Origin: Paralithodes platypus
Taxonomy: Eukaryota > Arthropoda > Malacostraca > Decapoda > Lithodidae
Assembly: GCA_032716605.1 (NCBI GenBank)
Contig: CM064501.1
Location: 28,196,959 to 28,260,958 of the forward strand
Direction: 5' to 3'
DNA length: 64,000 bases
Under the pieces are notes generated by a model. That model was not told the DNA's origin. It saw only the letters and a program-made list of their open reading frames with translations, and made no database searches. A program made the translations under genes and the position numbers. Below, piece after piece: positions 10,446 to 20,416 of this stretch; within the stretch, counting starts at the first letter, position 1, and each line of letters starts with the position of its first letter.

Positions 10446-11576
10446 TCAACAACGGATGACGTGGTGTATTTCTATAAATATTCCACGAGTCCACCATTTT
10501 CAACAAAGTTCCAATCTGCAGGCAATAAGCTCTTGCTACACCATTATCCAGCACTATAGGCAGAGCATGTAATCAGGACAAATATTATCAACCTATGAAC
10601 AGCGAGAAAGACAGAAACATAATTATGTTTACCTAAAAAAAAACAATAATCTACTATAACTATAACTTACTATTGATTAAATTAAATTTAGTCCTGTGGC
10701 TGTACTAGTGATGAATAGAGACCAATTGGCAAATTGCATTAACTGTAATGGTAATGCAAATTTTTCATTAACTAGGTATGAATGAGCAAGCCCAAATTAA
10801 AGTCCTTGATTGAGGATAAATTTAATTTGAAGAAATAATTGTATGTACAGTACAATTTAACCAAGCTGCTCTTAGCAGTTCTCCAACATGAGACTCCCCT
10901 TGGTTAGGAAAACAGCTTGTTCAGCCACATATCACTGAAGTTAAGCTGCAAGCACTTCATGAACGCCAGAGATCCATACAAGACTCCTGGTAATTATGTT
11001 AGTATTTATTAAGTTACAACAGGAAGCTGTAATAATTATGTTCTATGATTTGCAATATTTGCTAACCAGTCTTCCCTTCCATTGATAATAGAAAACCAAT
11101 AAAATACATGTAAACAAGATCAACAACATTTAATTGTCAAGGGATATGTGAAGGGATATAGCCAGCAACAAGTTCTGGACGATGACGTGATTATTCACAA
11201 CATTTGTTTCTCGTCTCATCCCACCAACCAAGTGACATCGACGTAAGATTGAGTATAATATGTGATTGTATCCTCGCACATTGAAAAAGAATACACTCAC
11301 AGTGAATCACAACACGATACAATACAAATGTAATGTGCACTATGGCAGAGTAGCATGAATTTCGGTGTTAAGGTAAGCGGGAAAATGTAGAAAACATTTA
11401 GAAATAATAAGGAGGCATTGGTGAAAAGAAGGCAGCTTTGGTTAATGCTCCCAAGATGGATAATCTCGAGACAAGACAAACGAACTTAATGTATTCAACT
11501 TTGGATGTAAAATGGTGACTAATGTTGTAGTATAAATAAAATTAAAGATGTCAAACACAAATACATTGAGGCTTAA
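10446..11576. other. Possible SLC22 3' UTR and non-coding sequence
   Basis: AT-rich sequence with no credible ORF. Several AATAAA-like hexamers occur (for example near 11098), any of which could serve the exon above. Nothing else is recognised. Confidence 0.4.
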
Positions 11577-11899
11577 AGGTAAAGGGGGTATCCCACTGTG
11601 CGACTTTTCGATGGCGAATGCCGTGCGACCATGTCCCAAAATTCGCGGCGAATAGGGTTTTTTCAGAAGCGAATGAAAGCGAAAAAGGCGAATTTCCTCG
11701 ATTGCAGTGCGACGGAAGTACGACCAAAGTGCGAATATGGCGAATTTTATGACGAATATGACGAATGGTGTGCGACAATTGAGGGCGATTCGTGGCAAAC
11801 GATGATGGCGAAAATAGCGAATGCACGGCGATTGTTGGACGATGTAATGAGATAAAACCGGGGAGGTTGTGCGACTTATGGCGAATATGGCTAATGCCT

Positions 11900-12232
11900 T
11901 GTGTGTGTGTGTGTTGTAGTGTGTTTGTGTGTTTGTGTGTGTGAAAAGGCGAAATGTTGAAAAGCTGGACATTCTGTGTGTGTGTGTTGTAGAGTGCGTG
12001 TGCAACTGTGCATGTATGCGTGCTGTAGTGAGTGTGTGTGTGTGTGTGTGAAAAGGCGAAATGTGGAAAAGGTGGACATTCTGTGTGTGTGTGTGTGTTG
12101 TAGAGTGTGTGTGTGCAACTGTGCATGTATGTGTGCTGTAGTGAATGTCTGTGTGTGTGTGTGAAAAGGCGAAATGTGGAAAAGCTGGACATTGTGGGTG
12201 TGTGTGTGTGTGTGTGTGTGTGTATCTATGGA
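11900..12232. repeat. GT-rich minisatellite with ~110-bp units
   Basis: (GT)n tracts are interspersed with the repeated module GAAAAGGCGAAATGT...GCTGGACATT. Module starts at about 11943, 12050 and 12163, so units are 107-113 bp. Copy 2 differs in GT lengths. Antisense translations are His/Thr-rich artefacts, not genes. Confidence 0.85.
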
Positions 12233-12327
12233 TCAATGTGTACAAGCCTTATCCCGGAATATCTGAACAATACTTGGGAGAACAATAATGATACTGACGA
12301 ATTATTCTGAACAATTAACAGTCCCAT

Positions 12328-12766
12328 TAGTAGAGTCATTTTCAGAGGTTCAGTGACCGTGTTTAGGATACCAAAGTTTCTCAGTGAATTTAACAAGGGC
12401 AACTGATACTAAACAAAATAAGCCCCCATACACCTCACCAAAATGACGGGAAAGTTGTTATTTTAGACGTTTTTCAAAATGGCCGCCGCCGTCATCTTAA
12501 AAAATTGATAAAGTTCTATTTCTTGAAGTGAATGGCCAAAAATGACAATTTTGGTGTCTATTCCCACTAATTTTGGTGTCAGAAGATCAATGGCATGGCA
12601 CAATTAAAAAATAATTAATAAACAATTACCAAATAATTAAGTAAATAAGAAAATAATTAAGAAAATCAATGGGATGGCATAATTCATGATTTAGAGTCCC
12701 ATTAACCTCAACATCTAAGACAAATATGATGTTGTTAAATCCACTGAGAAACTTTGGCATCCTAAA
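12328..12766 (+). repeat. Left fold-back terminal inverted repeat, copy 1
   Basis: It begins TAGTAGAGTCATTTTCAGAG and includes a GC-rich island (ATGGCCGCCGCCGTCAT) that also contains the CpG-rich part of the hairpin. It matches the reverse complement of 16645-17083 over its length with few differences. Confidence 0.88.
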
Positions 12767-15700
12767 TTAATAAAACATGAGACCTACTGCATTAAGATGC
12801 ACTATCACTGCAGGACAAATTGATGCACAACTGTCAGAATCACTTCCGCTGTCATCATCGCTGCTCTCCATTTGTGGATGACTTGGAGTTTTTAGAAGAT
12901 CCAGGAATGATGGAAGTGCAGGTTGGGTATAGCGTACTGGGAGGTATAAGCCATTTACAAGGTGCCATCCATGGCCAATTGGTGATGGATGATTCTGAAG
13001 CTGGAAATTCTTCTGCAGATATGTGAGGTAGTTGGTGCGCTCTAAGTGTGGTCGTAGACTGTCAGAATCAGGTACCAGTCTGATGATCTTCTTTTTCTTG
13101 AGTACTGACTACTTTGCTGCTCTCACCTCTGCTAGGGTCTTGTGTTTGGTGTCACAATAGATGTACCGGATAACAAATTTCTGTAAGTCATTGATGATTT
13201 CCTGTGTGACTGGGATGATTGTGCCACAACTTTTAAGGAGGTTGCGAGCTTCTGATGAATTTTCTACACGGTCAACAATAGTTTTCTTGCCTATTCCATA
13301 AAAGCCGGAGTTACGGTCGCATCCGGTAAGAACATAAAGTGGGATCAAAGACTCCGCCATTGCCTCACTACACAAACACCGAGCATTTATCAGCTGAGAT
13401 TTGCGTTTCAAGCACAAGAGTCCTGATATTTGCCGAGCCACATAGGCTGCCTGAACGTAGTTATCAGTATCTTCAGTGTCTATGACAACTGCTTCTGTAT
13501 ACCCTTCTGACCGCAGCTTACCATAAAGAGTGAACAGAGCTGTGTCTGCTTCTGCATGGGCGTATGTGAGATTCTGCAAAACTTCATCTGTGGTGAGATT
13601 CCTTGCTGGTTTGCCAACAACACAGTGTATGAGCTGAATAGTGGTTGTAGATGCCTTTCTTTTGAAAGCAGCCTTGATAAATGCTTGAAGGCGAACTTTA
13701 TTCTCTGGTTTACCAAGAAGAGCATGAAAGTCTCTATTAGAAGGAAATTTGTCCTCTGACTTCATAAACACATTGCAAATGGACTGATTTTTTTGACGGT
13801 GTTGTCGTTCACTATCTTTGATGGAGAAGTCTTGCTCGTACGAGTCATTAACCAAGATAACACATTCTGCATTCGAATGTCTATTCAGGAACTGTGTCCA
13901 GATGTTGTTCATCCGTTATCCTTGGTCTGATGGGTGGTTCACCACGCTTGACTGTTTTGTATGGTTCAATTCTTTGCATCTGGCTCCCAAGTTCTTTGAG
14001 GCTATCAGAGAGGTACGAAGGCAAGGTGCTATTTGCAACTGGTCTATCATCATCTAGGGTAGGTAGATTTAGCTTAGGTAGGTCTGGCTGAACAAACATG
14101 ACATTTGTACAATGTGATTGGCCACTTCCAGTCAAAGTGTCATTTTTGAAGTCATCGTTGTCGACTATACATATTGCCGGTGTTCCTTCAGAAAGTTCAA
14201 AAGGACACTCAGTTGAATGCTTCAGGTCAGTAACTGCCCAGAAATCTCTAAGCAAAAGCACATCATTGTAACTGAATCCCAGGCCATCCTTATGTAATAT
14301 GTCTACCATTTCTCTGCTCTTTGTCATACCATGTAGCAGTACACCGAGGTTTGTCTCAAATGCAGTACGTCTTCCAGTGATGTAGCTGGTCAAAATAGAT
14401 GCAATTGATCTGACTTGGGGCTTGTCATCGACTTCAGACTTTGTGGGGTGCTTTAACCAAGTGATGAGCTTCAAGAGGAGATCATTCAGGTCTTCATATT
14501 CTTCTAGCTCATGTATGTATGGAGGCCAAGGAACAGTTTTTGTTTTGATGATCTGATCTCTGAGTCGCCCAGCTACATTCTTCACCAGCTGATCGTCACT
14601 TACACCTAGAGAGGATATTGCAGCCTCAAGATATGAACCTGCAGCTCTTTCATCATATACCAGTTCACTCACATTCTTCTGACCTCGTTCATGAAATGCT
14701 ATGTCATCTCCAAATTCCTTGATCAGAATTTCCTTCACGAAACTGGACTTTGCTGTGGAATAGTAACCATAATTTGAAGTAATGCCTTTGTAATCCTTTA
14801 CAAGACCTTGCAGTGTACGGATTTCATGATCTTCAAAGATAACTTGATGGACATGATGAAAGAAGATATTTTGGGCCTCTCGAAGATTAACATGTTGCAG
14901 ATGCTCTGTTTTTTCATCAGGAAAAGACTCCTTCAGAGGGTTGCTGACATAATTGCGCCAACATTCACGATGATAACGAATTTCCAATCCAAACGCCGTT
15001 CGACTGTCTGGGATAGATGCAAGTAGGGTATTCAATCTTTCTCTTATAGGCTCATCTGACAGACAAACTGTATGCAACTTGAACTGGTTCCATGCGTCTA
15101 CTGTTGACAGCAGCAAAAGTTTGGACTTGCCAGGATTACTGTTTTTTTGTGGTCCTTTCATACACCACACACAGAGATTCTTATCATGAACCACTCCAGT
15201 ACTAGAACGAAGCTTTTTAGGCACATTTCCTGGGAGTTGTTGACTTGAAGTTGATGCTTGAACTTCTTCCTGTTCAGATTTCCGTTTACGATTCTGTGCT
15301 TGCTGAATATAGCGATTACTACTGATCTGGGCTGGTGATGGGCTGGTCTATCAGAGTGAGACCTGAGCGATCTCTGCCATACCCATAGCTTACTCTGACT
15401 GTTCCTTTTACTTATATATTTTCTAGATCTCAAGTGACGGCGTCTCTTCCGTGGATTGACCTCCCAATCTACCAAGATTGGAAGCTAAAGCATCACATTA
15501 TTCCTTTGCCCCTCAACTTTCTCTTCATAATTGCTGAGGGGCACAGGGCCCTGGGTGGGGCTTTGGTTTCCCGGGCGTTTACGCACCCTCTCAGCTCCCC
15601 GCCATGGAGTGGCTTCGGTCACCCAGGCTTTATTGTGGTCGGCAGGGGGGGTTCTGTGGGGGCGCTCGTTTATGGCCTTGGCCTTACTCGGGGCCTTGGG

Positions 15701-16524
15701 GCTGTTCGGCCAGGCAGCTTGGGGACTAACAACAACAACAACTACTGATTGGGCGGGTGCCCAAACTCCGAAAGGGGTTGACATAGGGGAGCTATCCCCC
15801 CGCCAAAGGTGGCTTTCTAGGGCCTTTCCTAGCTGATGCTGAGAGGATTGGGCTCTAGTCATGTGGTGATGGGCTGGTCTATCAGAGTGAGTACTGAGCG
15901 ATCTCTGCCATACCCATAGCTTACTCTGACTGTTCCTTTTGCTTATATATCTTCTAGATCTCAAGTGACGGCATCTCTTCCGTGGATTGACCTCCCAATC
16001 TACCAAGATTGGAAGCCAAAGCGTCACATTTTTCCTTTGCCCCTCAACTTTTTCTTCATAATTGCTGAGGGGCACAGGGCCCTGGGTGGGGCTTTGGTTT
16101 CCTGGGCGTTTCCGCACCCTCCTCAGCTCCCCGCCATGGAGTGGCTTCGGTCACCCAGGCTTTATTGTGGTCGGCAGGGAGGGTTCTGTGGGGGTGCTCG
16201 GTTATGGCCTTGGCCTTGCTCGGGGCCTTGGGGCTGTTCGGCCAGGCAGCTTGGGGAACAACAACAACAACAACAACTACTGATCTGGGTGTAACATTTA
16301 CTATGCATGTACAGGCCTTTAGGCCCCTTGTCCCACTCCACTCCTGCATAGGCATGCTGAAATTTATCAAGTTCCTTCCACCGAAAACACTTGCTCCTTA
16401 GATTCTCCCACTTTGTATCAGATGTCTTGTCCGTATTATCATCAGCTATACAGGGATGTTGACATAATATGCATTTTAATCCAGGTCCTGGGTCAGGCAC
16501 ATCACTAACTCCTCTACGTTCCAC
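12767..16524 (-). pseudogene. Transposon gene: tandem CxxC...HxxxC zinc modules plus PIN/XPG-like nuclease domain, copy 1
   Basis: Pieces on the minus strand: 16524-16276 (first module: CILCQ ... HSKCY); a retroposon insert 15332-16275; 15331-13881 (second module: CVWCM ... YHRECW, then a long unassigned middle part); a frame break near 13881-13912; 13912-13109 with EADT (residues 121-124), DTEDTD (145-150), LTGCD and GIGKKT (206-211), the acidic cluster and glycine/lysine motif of PIN/XPG-like nucleases; a TAG at 13109-13111; then open sequence to TAA at 12767 with HPSPIGHGW. Similar proteins are multicopy in invertebrates. It is not expressed as one chain here. The start codon is uncertain (GTG at 16524; no clear ATG). 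Confidence 0.72.
15332..16275 (+). mobile_element. Dimeric (AAC)n-tailed retroposon inserted in the nuclease gene, copy 1
   Basis: Two head-to-tail units (15332 to about 15746 and 15866-16275), each starting TGGTGATGGGCTGGTCTATC and ending in (AAC)n, are separated by about 117 bp of extra sequence. The insertion is flanked by a perfect 14-bp duplication ACTACTGATCTGGG (15318-15331 and 16276-16289). The 3' simple-repeat tail and the duplication indicate LINE-mediated retroposition. No clear tRNA-type A/B boxes are visible, so it is a non-tRNA SINE or a LINE 3' fragment. Open frames here (poly-Asn, poly-Gln) come from the repeat tail. Confidence 0.82.
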
Positions 16525-16644
16525 GCTTATGATTCTTCACGCCAAATTCGATGCAACAAACCTGAAAAAGCAGGAATTGATCAGTCAACATTTTAAATTA
16601 TATATTATATTATTTGAGTAAGTTTCAGAGGATCCGTGACCGTG

Positions 16645-17083
16645 TTTAGGATACCAAAGTTTCTCAGTGGATTTAACAACATCATATTTGTCTTAGATGT
16701 TGAGGTTAATGGGACTCTAAATCATGAATTATGCCATCCCATTGATGTTCTTAATTATTTTCTTATTTTCTTAATTATTTGGTAATTAGTTATTAATTAT
16801 TTTTTAATTATGCCATCCTATTGGTTTTCTGACACCAAAATTAGTGGGAATAGACACCAAAATTGTCATTTTTGGCCATTCACTTCAAGAAATAGAACTT
16901 TATCAATTTTTTAAGATGACGGCGGCGGCCATTTTGAAAAACGTCTAAAATAACAACTTTCCCGTCATTTTGGCGAGGTGTATGGGGGCTTATTTTTTTG
17001 AGCATCAGTTGCCCTTGTTAAATTCACTGAGAAACTTTGGTATCCTAAACACGGTCACGGAAGCTCTGAAAATGACTCTACTA
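16645..17083 (-). repeat. Right fold-back terminal inverted repeat, copy 1
   Basis: This is the reverse complement of 12328-12766. Its inner arm extends outward to about 16622 (TTTCAGAGGATCCGTGACCG), making the hairpin complete on this side. That also allows the alternative that each end is a separate MITE. Confidence 0.88.
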
Positions 17084-17086
17084 CAT

Positions 17087-18125
17087 AAAGAGCATAAACT
17101 TTGTTTTATATTGTCGTTTGAAGTTCACAATCTCGATTACATAAGGTCTATTACAAAAACATATGCCCTCGAATGAAAATGTAAATATAATTGTGTGGGT
17201 ATGTCTGAGTGTCTGTGCATCTATGGAATAGGTGTATTCCCACTCAAGATACAATTATGGATTTATTTTTTGTTTCCTTGCAATTATAAGACTATTGTAT
17301 TCAGATTAGGAAGTGTAGATGGAGGTCAGAGTGTTAATTGAGATACTCTTTACCCTTCTAGTTCCACAGATCATTCCAAAGCTAGATAAAATCTTCTAAA
17401 GTTAGTCAGAATATACTGTCAAAATGCGTCCTAATCTTCAAAGGGTTAAGTAGAAGTAACTATTAAATTAACACTGTCACTATTATGATAGTTTGTTTCC
17501 TCTAATTCGAGTTATCATTTGTCGATTTAAGGGGAGATTACCACTTGAAGGATTTTATTCTAAACCCCTTTCTCCGTCATGTTTAGCACCATTCCTTTTG
17601 AAATGTTAAGACGTTCGCCCCATTCGAACGTTCCCTTACATACAGCTTAGACAGGGCCTTTTGAAATAACTATGCCTCACATAAACACTCGACATAGCCA
17701 CACAACACGTGTTTCGGTAATGGTTCCGGTACACTGACTTTTAATTTGAACCATAGTTTGAACTTATAACTACTACAAAAAAATGTTATATAAGTTTATT
17801 ATGAAATATTATGAATAATTAATTAGGCAAGTATACATAACCTACTGTTATGTATATAGTACTTATGATTAAATGATCGTATTTCGGCGATTTTGGTCAC
17901 TCGGAAAATCAGCTGATGAATCTCGGCGCTCCAAATTCACTTGCATTGAAACTATATTCTTTGTACAAAACCACCCATGGTTTTGCAGGGTTTATTTAAG
18001 GCTTAGAAATGTTTCTTTATACGCCGGGGTATATACGGTATACTCAGTTTCATTTCATATGACGGTATTGAATCCCATTTCTCGATACTTAATGGAAAAA
18101 TATGAAATCATGTCTCTGCACCATA
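17087..18125. other. Interior of the outer transposon, non-coding
   Basis: AT-rich sequence with no credible gene. A short motif near 17425-17455 (GCGTCCTAATCTTCAAAGGGTTAA) resembles one end of a TTAA-type MITE, but no partner end was found. Confidence 0.4.
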
Positions 18126-18327
18126 TTAACCCCTTCACCACTATGACGTAATTTTCATCATTTTCTGGTTACCAATATACGATTTTCTTTAGTATATAAT
18201 CTACCTCTAGGACTCATATGGCTAAATACGATCTCAATAAACCCTCTGAATAACATAGGTCGTCTTGAAACTGTATAAAATCGTCTATCTTTAGCCATAA
18301 TGAAATTTATGGGGGTGAAGGGGTTAA
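18126..18327. mobile_element. TTAA-flanked MITE (194 bp), copy 1
   Basis: TTAA at 18126-18129 and 18324-18327 flanks inverted ends CCCCTTCACCACTATGACG and (complement) CCCCTTCACCCCCATAAATT. TTAA duplication with CCC-starting ends is typical of piggyBac-type elements. It is non-coding and sits inside the outer transposon. Confidence 0.75.
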
Positions 18328-19378
18328 GTCCAAGTGTATTTAATTAGTACCACATTTCACTACAAAATCTTCAAAATAACTGAGAAATCCTGATGGGAAC
18401 TTTGCATTTTTTTACCGTCAGTTGAAAAGAAACAGACTATAGTGAGAGGCACATCAACAGTCACATAAAAACCCACCAATCACCTCAGTTCGCCACATGT
18501 CGCACGTCATTCGTATGGCATTGACAATAATTCGTCGACACATTCGCTGCATTCGCGCTACTGGCGCGCTACTGTCGCCCTATTCGCTCAAAAAGCAGCG
18601 TTGTCAATAATTGGAATTTGCAAATTGGCGAATCAGGGCGAAAAGGTGCGAATTGTGCGACTATAGTGCGATCAATGGTGAATGAAGTGAGACAAAGGGC
18701 GAACTTTCGCCAACATTCGCCAAAATGTTCAGATCGCCACCGTTTTTTGGGTATGCTCAAAATTTAACGGCGAATCTGGGAGAATCTGGGCGAACATGGG
18801 CGACGCTAGGGCGACCGTTGTACGATTTTGGCGACATTTGGAGAATGTTCGAGCGAATATGGCTATTTTAGGAACATAGACAAAAAAATCCTGTCGCCCT
18901 CTGTCGCTGGGCGTTCGCCATCGAAAAATCGCACAGTGGGATACCCCCTTTAGGTTTTTAAGCCACAGACTTGTAAATTCAAAAGTATGATGATGGGAAC
19001 GCAAGAGTAAATACAGAGATTTCCATATGTGCAGTCACCCTCATATAACTTGGCATGCCTCCATAACTCTTGTTATGTCTCTAGTGAATAATATGCGGTT
19101 CTTAATATGCATGAACAAAATGTGTGAACAAATGTATTGCCCTGAAAAATAGGCCAGCGTATTCCAACAAATGTTTTCTGTGTGTAGGTTTAGCTTACCA
19201 CGTTATGACAAATGTCTTCATAATCAATTTCTGCTCATATTAGTGGATGGACACTATTTGCTATATCAAGACGAAGACAATAAACTTAAAATTATGAAAG
19301 CATGACACGAATTATGAACATGACTACACAACATTAACTGTTGACATGTGATTAAAGTATTACATAATTTTGATTACT
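18328..19378. other. Right arm of outer transposon, then non-coding sequence
   Basis: 18480-18951 is GCGAA/GCGAC-rich, mirroring the left arm. 18956-19378 shows no gene or repeat I recognise. Confidence 0.45.
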
Positions 19379-19553
19379 AAGGAGCCAGCCGTGGCATAGT
19401 CAGTAGAGCGTTGCATGTTGATCAAAGCGTCGGTGGATCGAGCCCGCACTTTCAAATGTATATTGGTAGATGCCAAGCCTGGGCAACTTAACCTAGCGAT
19501 TCGTGACAAACGCCTAATGTTCATGGCCAACCCTCCTTGGGAATTACAGCATC

Positions 19554-19586
<33 letters not shown>
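19379..19586 (+). mobile_element. tRNA-derived SINE with 30-A tail, copy 1
   Basis: The head is tRNA-like: an A-box-like TGGCATAGTCAGTAGAGCG and a B-box-like GGTGGATCGAGCCC about 35 bp apart, giving an internal Pol III promoter. A tRNA-unrelated body follows, then 30 A at 19557-19586 (same length in copy 2). No clean target duplication was found. Confidence 0.75.
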
Positions 19587-19588
<2 letters not shown>

Positions 19589-19596
19589 AAAACCAG

Positions 19597-20416
19597 CAGC
19601 AATAGATCTACTGATCCGCACTAGGCCACTTAGTGAATGGTAAGGCATGGGTACCTGTGGAAATGATAAATAATTAGTGCATTACTCGGTTACAAACGCT
19701 GTCAGTTGCGAATTCAAGTCCAGATATTTATCTATGTGACCCTTGAACGTTTGGAGTGTGCTAAAGTCTATGACAGCGTTTGGCAGTTTGGTCCACATGT
19801 TAATCAGTCTGTTGAATAAAACATATTTTTCTTCATGTGAATGGATATACAGTAATTTGAATATTTTGTTATGATTTCCTTACTCTTACTACCATCTATA
19901 TTGTCCAAACCTCTGATAATTTTAAACACTTGTATCAAGTTGGGAGTAGCTATACTTCCTCCAGTATTTCTATATCGGTTTTATAATATGAAGACCAATA
20001 CTGAACACAATATACTGAATGGGGATGGACCAACGAATTGTATAAAGTGGGAATAATGTTTTCGGATATATTGTATTATCAAAAGATCTCCCAAGGATAC
20101 CTATTATTGTTATTATTATTGTAATTACTTCGGAGCATTATTAAAGCATGTTTTGAATTACTTGATATAGTTACTCCTAGATCAGTTATCTTGTTGACAA
20201 ATATAATTAACTGTTATTTATCAAGTAGTTTGACTTTTCATTTGTGCTCCCTATTTGAAGCACCTTTCATTTTACCTATATAAAAATGTGTTTGCCAGAT
20301 CTGGGCCCTGTTTGATAATTTATATAAATCCCTTTCATTGTAGAGTGTTTCCAATACAAAAATTACTTTACTTGAATTTTGATTGTCGTCAGCACATTTT
20401 GGGATCGTGTATGAGA
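19597..20416 (-). mobile_element. LINE (CR1/Jockey-like) 3' part, degraded, copy 1
   Basis: On the minus strand this aligns by eye with the RT C-terminus and 3' end of the better-preserved LINE at 58880-60258 (shared stretches such as TTACAAACGC and CAGTTTGGTCCACA versus GAAGCCCATTCCACA). The alignment stops near 20416 where the MITE composite begins and resumes at about 21353. Confidence 0.75.

Larger units (their letters stand above)
12328..17083 (-). mobile_element. 4.76-kb fold-back-TIR DNA transposon encoding a zinc-finger/PIN-XPG-like protein, copy 1
   Basis: Long inverted repeats (12328-12766 and 16645-17083, 439 bp each) face each other around a minus-strand gene and are flanked by CAT (12325-12327, 17084-17086), a possible 3-bp target duplication. 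Each TIR is itself a hairpin: the outer arm carrying ACCGTGTTTAGGATACCAAA is repeated inverted at the inner end. The gene fills the interior almost exactly, its stop codon abutting the left TIR at 12767. That makes it likely cargo or transposase of the element. From memory, the Academ superfamily has lineages with XPG-like nucleases and 3-4 bp duplications; this would be a candidate. Confidence 0.75.
11581..18951. mobile_element. Outer DNA transposon with GCGAA-rich ends and AGGT target duplication, copy 1
   Basis: The ends are inverted: AAAGGGGGTATCCCACTGTG at 11581 and its complement ending CCCCCTTT at 18951, continuing inward with CGATGGCGAA. AGGT flanks both sides (11577-11580 and 18952-18955). 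Both arms are packed with GCGAAT/GCGACT-like motifs, which explains the open frames there (for example 11598-11855) without implying a gene. Excluding the nested 12328-17083 transposon it is about 2.6 kb and has no transposase I recognise, so probably non-autonomous. Superfamily not assigned. Confidence 0.75.

Noticed and set aside
11598..11855. 85-codon + strand ORF rich in Glu/Arg/Ala
   Set aside because: Generated by the GCGAAT/GCGACT motif repeats of the transposon arm; no domain, and the opposite arm has equivalent chance ORFs.
11442..12245. Long minus-strand ORFs rich in His/Thr
   Set aside because: They are translations of (CA)n/(GT)n minisatellite running into transposon arm sequence; copy 2 frames differ because repeat length differs.
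15434..16401. Overlapping ORFs with poly-Asn, poly-Gln, poly-Val or poly-Cys runs
   Set aside because: All arise from the (AAC)n tail and GC-rich body of the retroposon in several frames; no frame is preferred.
12328..17083. Two independent inverted MITEs flanking a host gene
   Set aside because: Not fully excluded, but the outermost TAGTAGAGTCATTTTC is shared by both ends, the flanks carry CAT on both sides, and the stop codon abuts the repeat, all favouring one element.
11581..18951. Harbinger assignment for the outer transposon (TWA duplication)
   Set aside because: The left flank would read TAA and the right TTA, which do not match as a direct repeat; AGGT does.
19360..19602. Minus ORF with poly-Phe start
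   Set aside because: Antisense reading of the SINE and its poly(A) tail.
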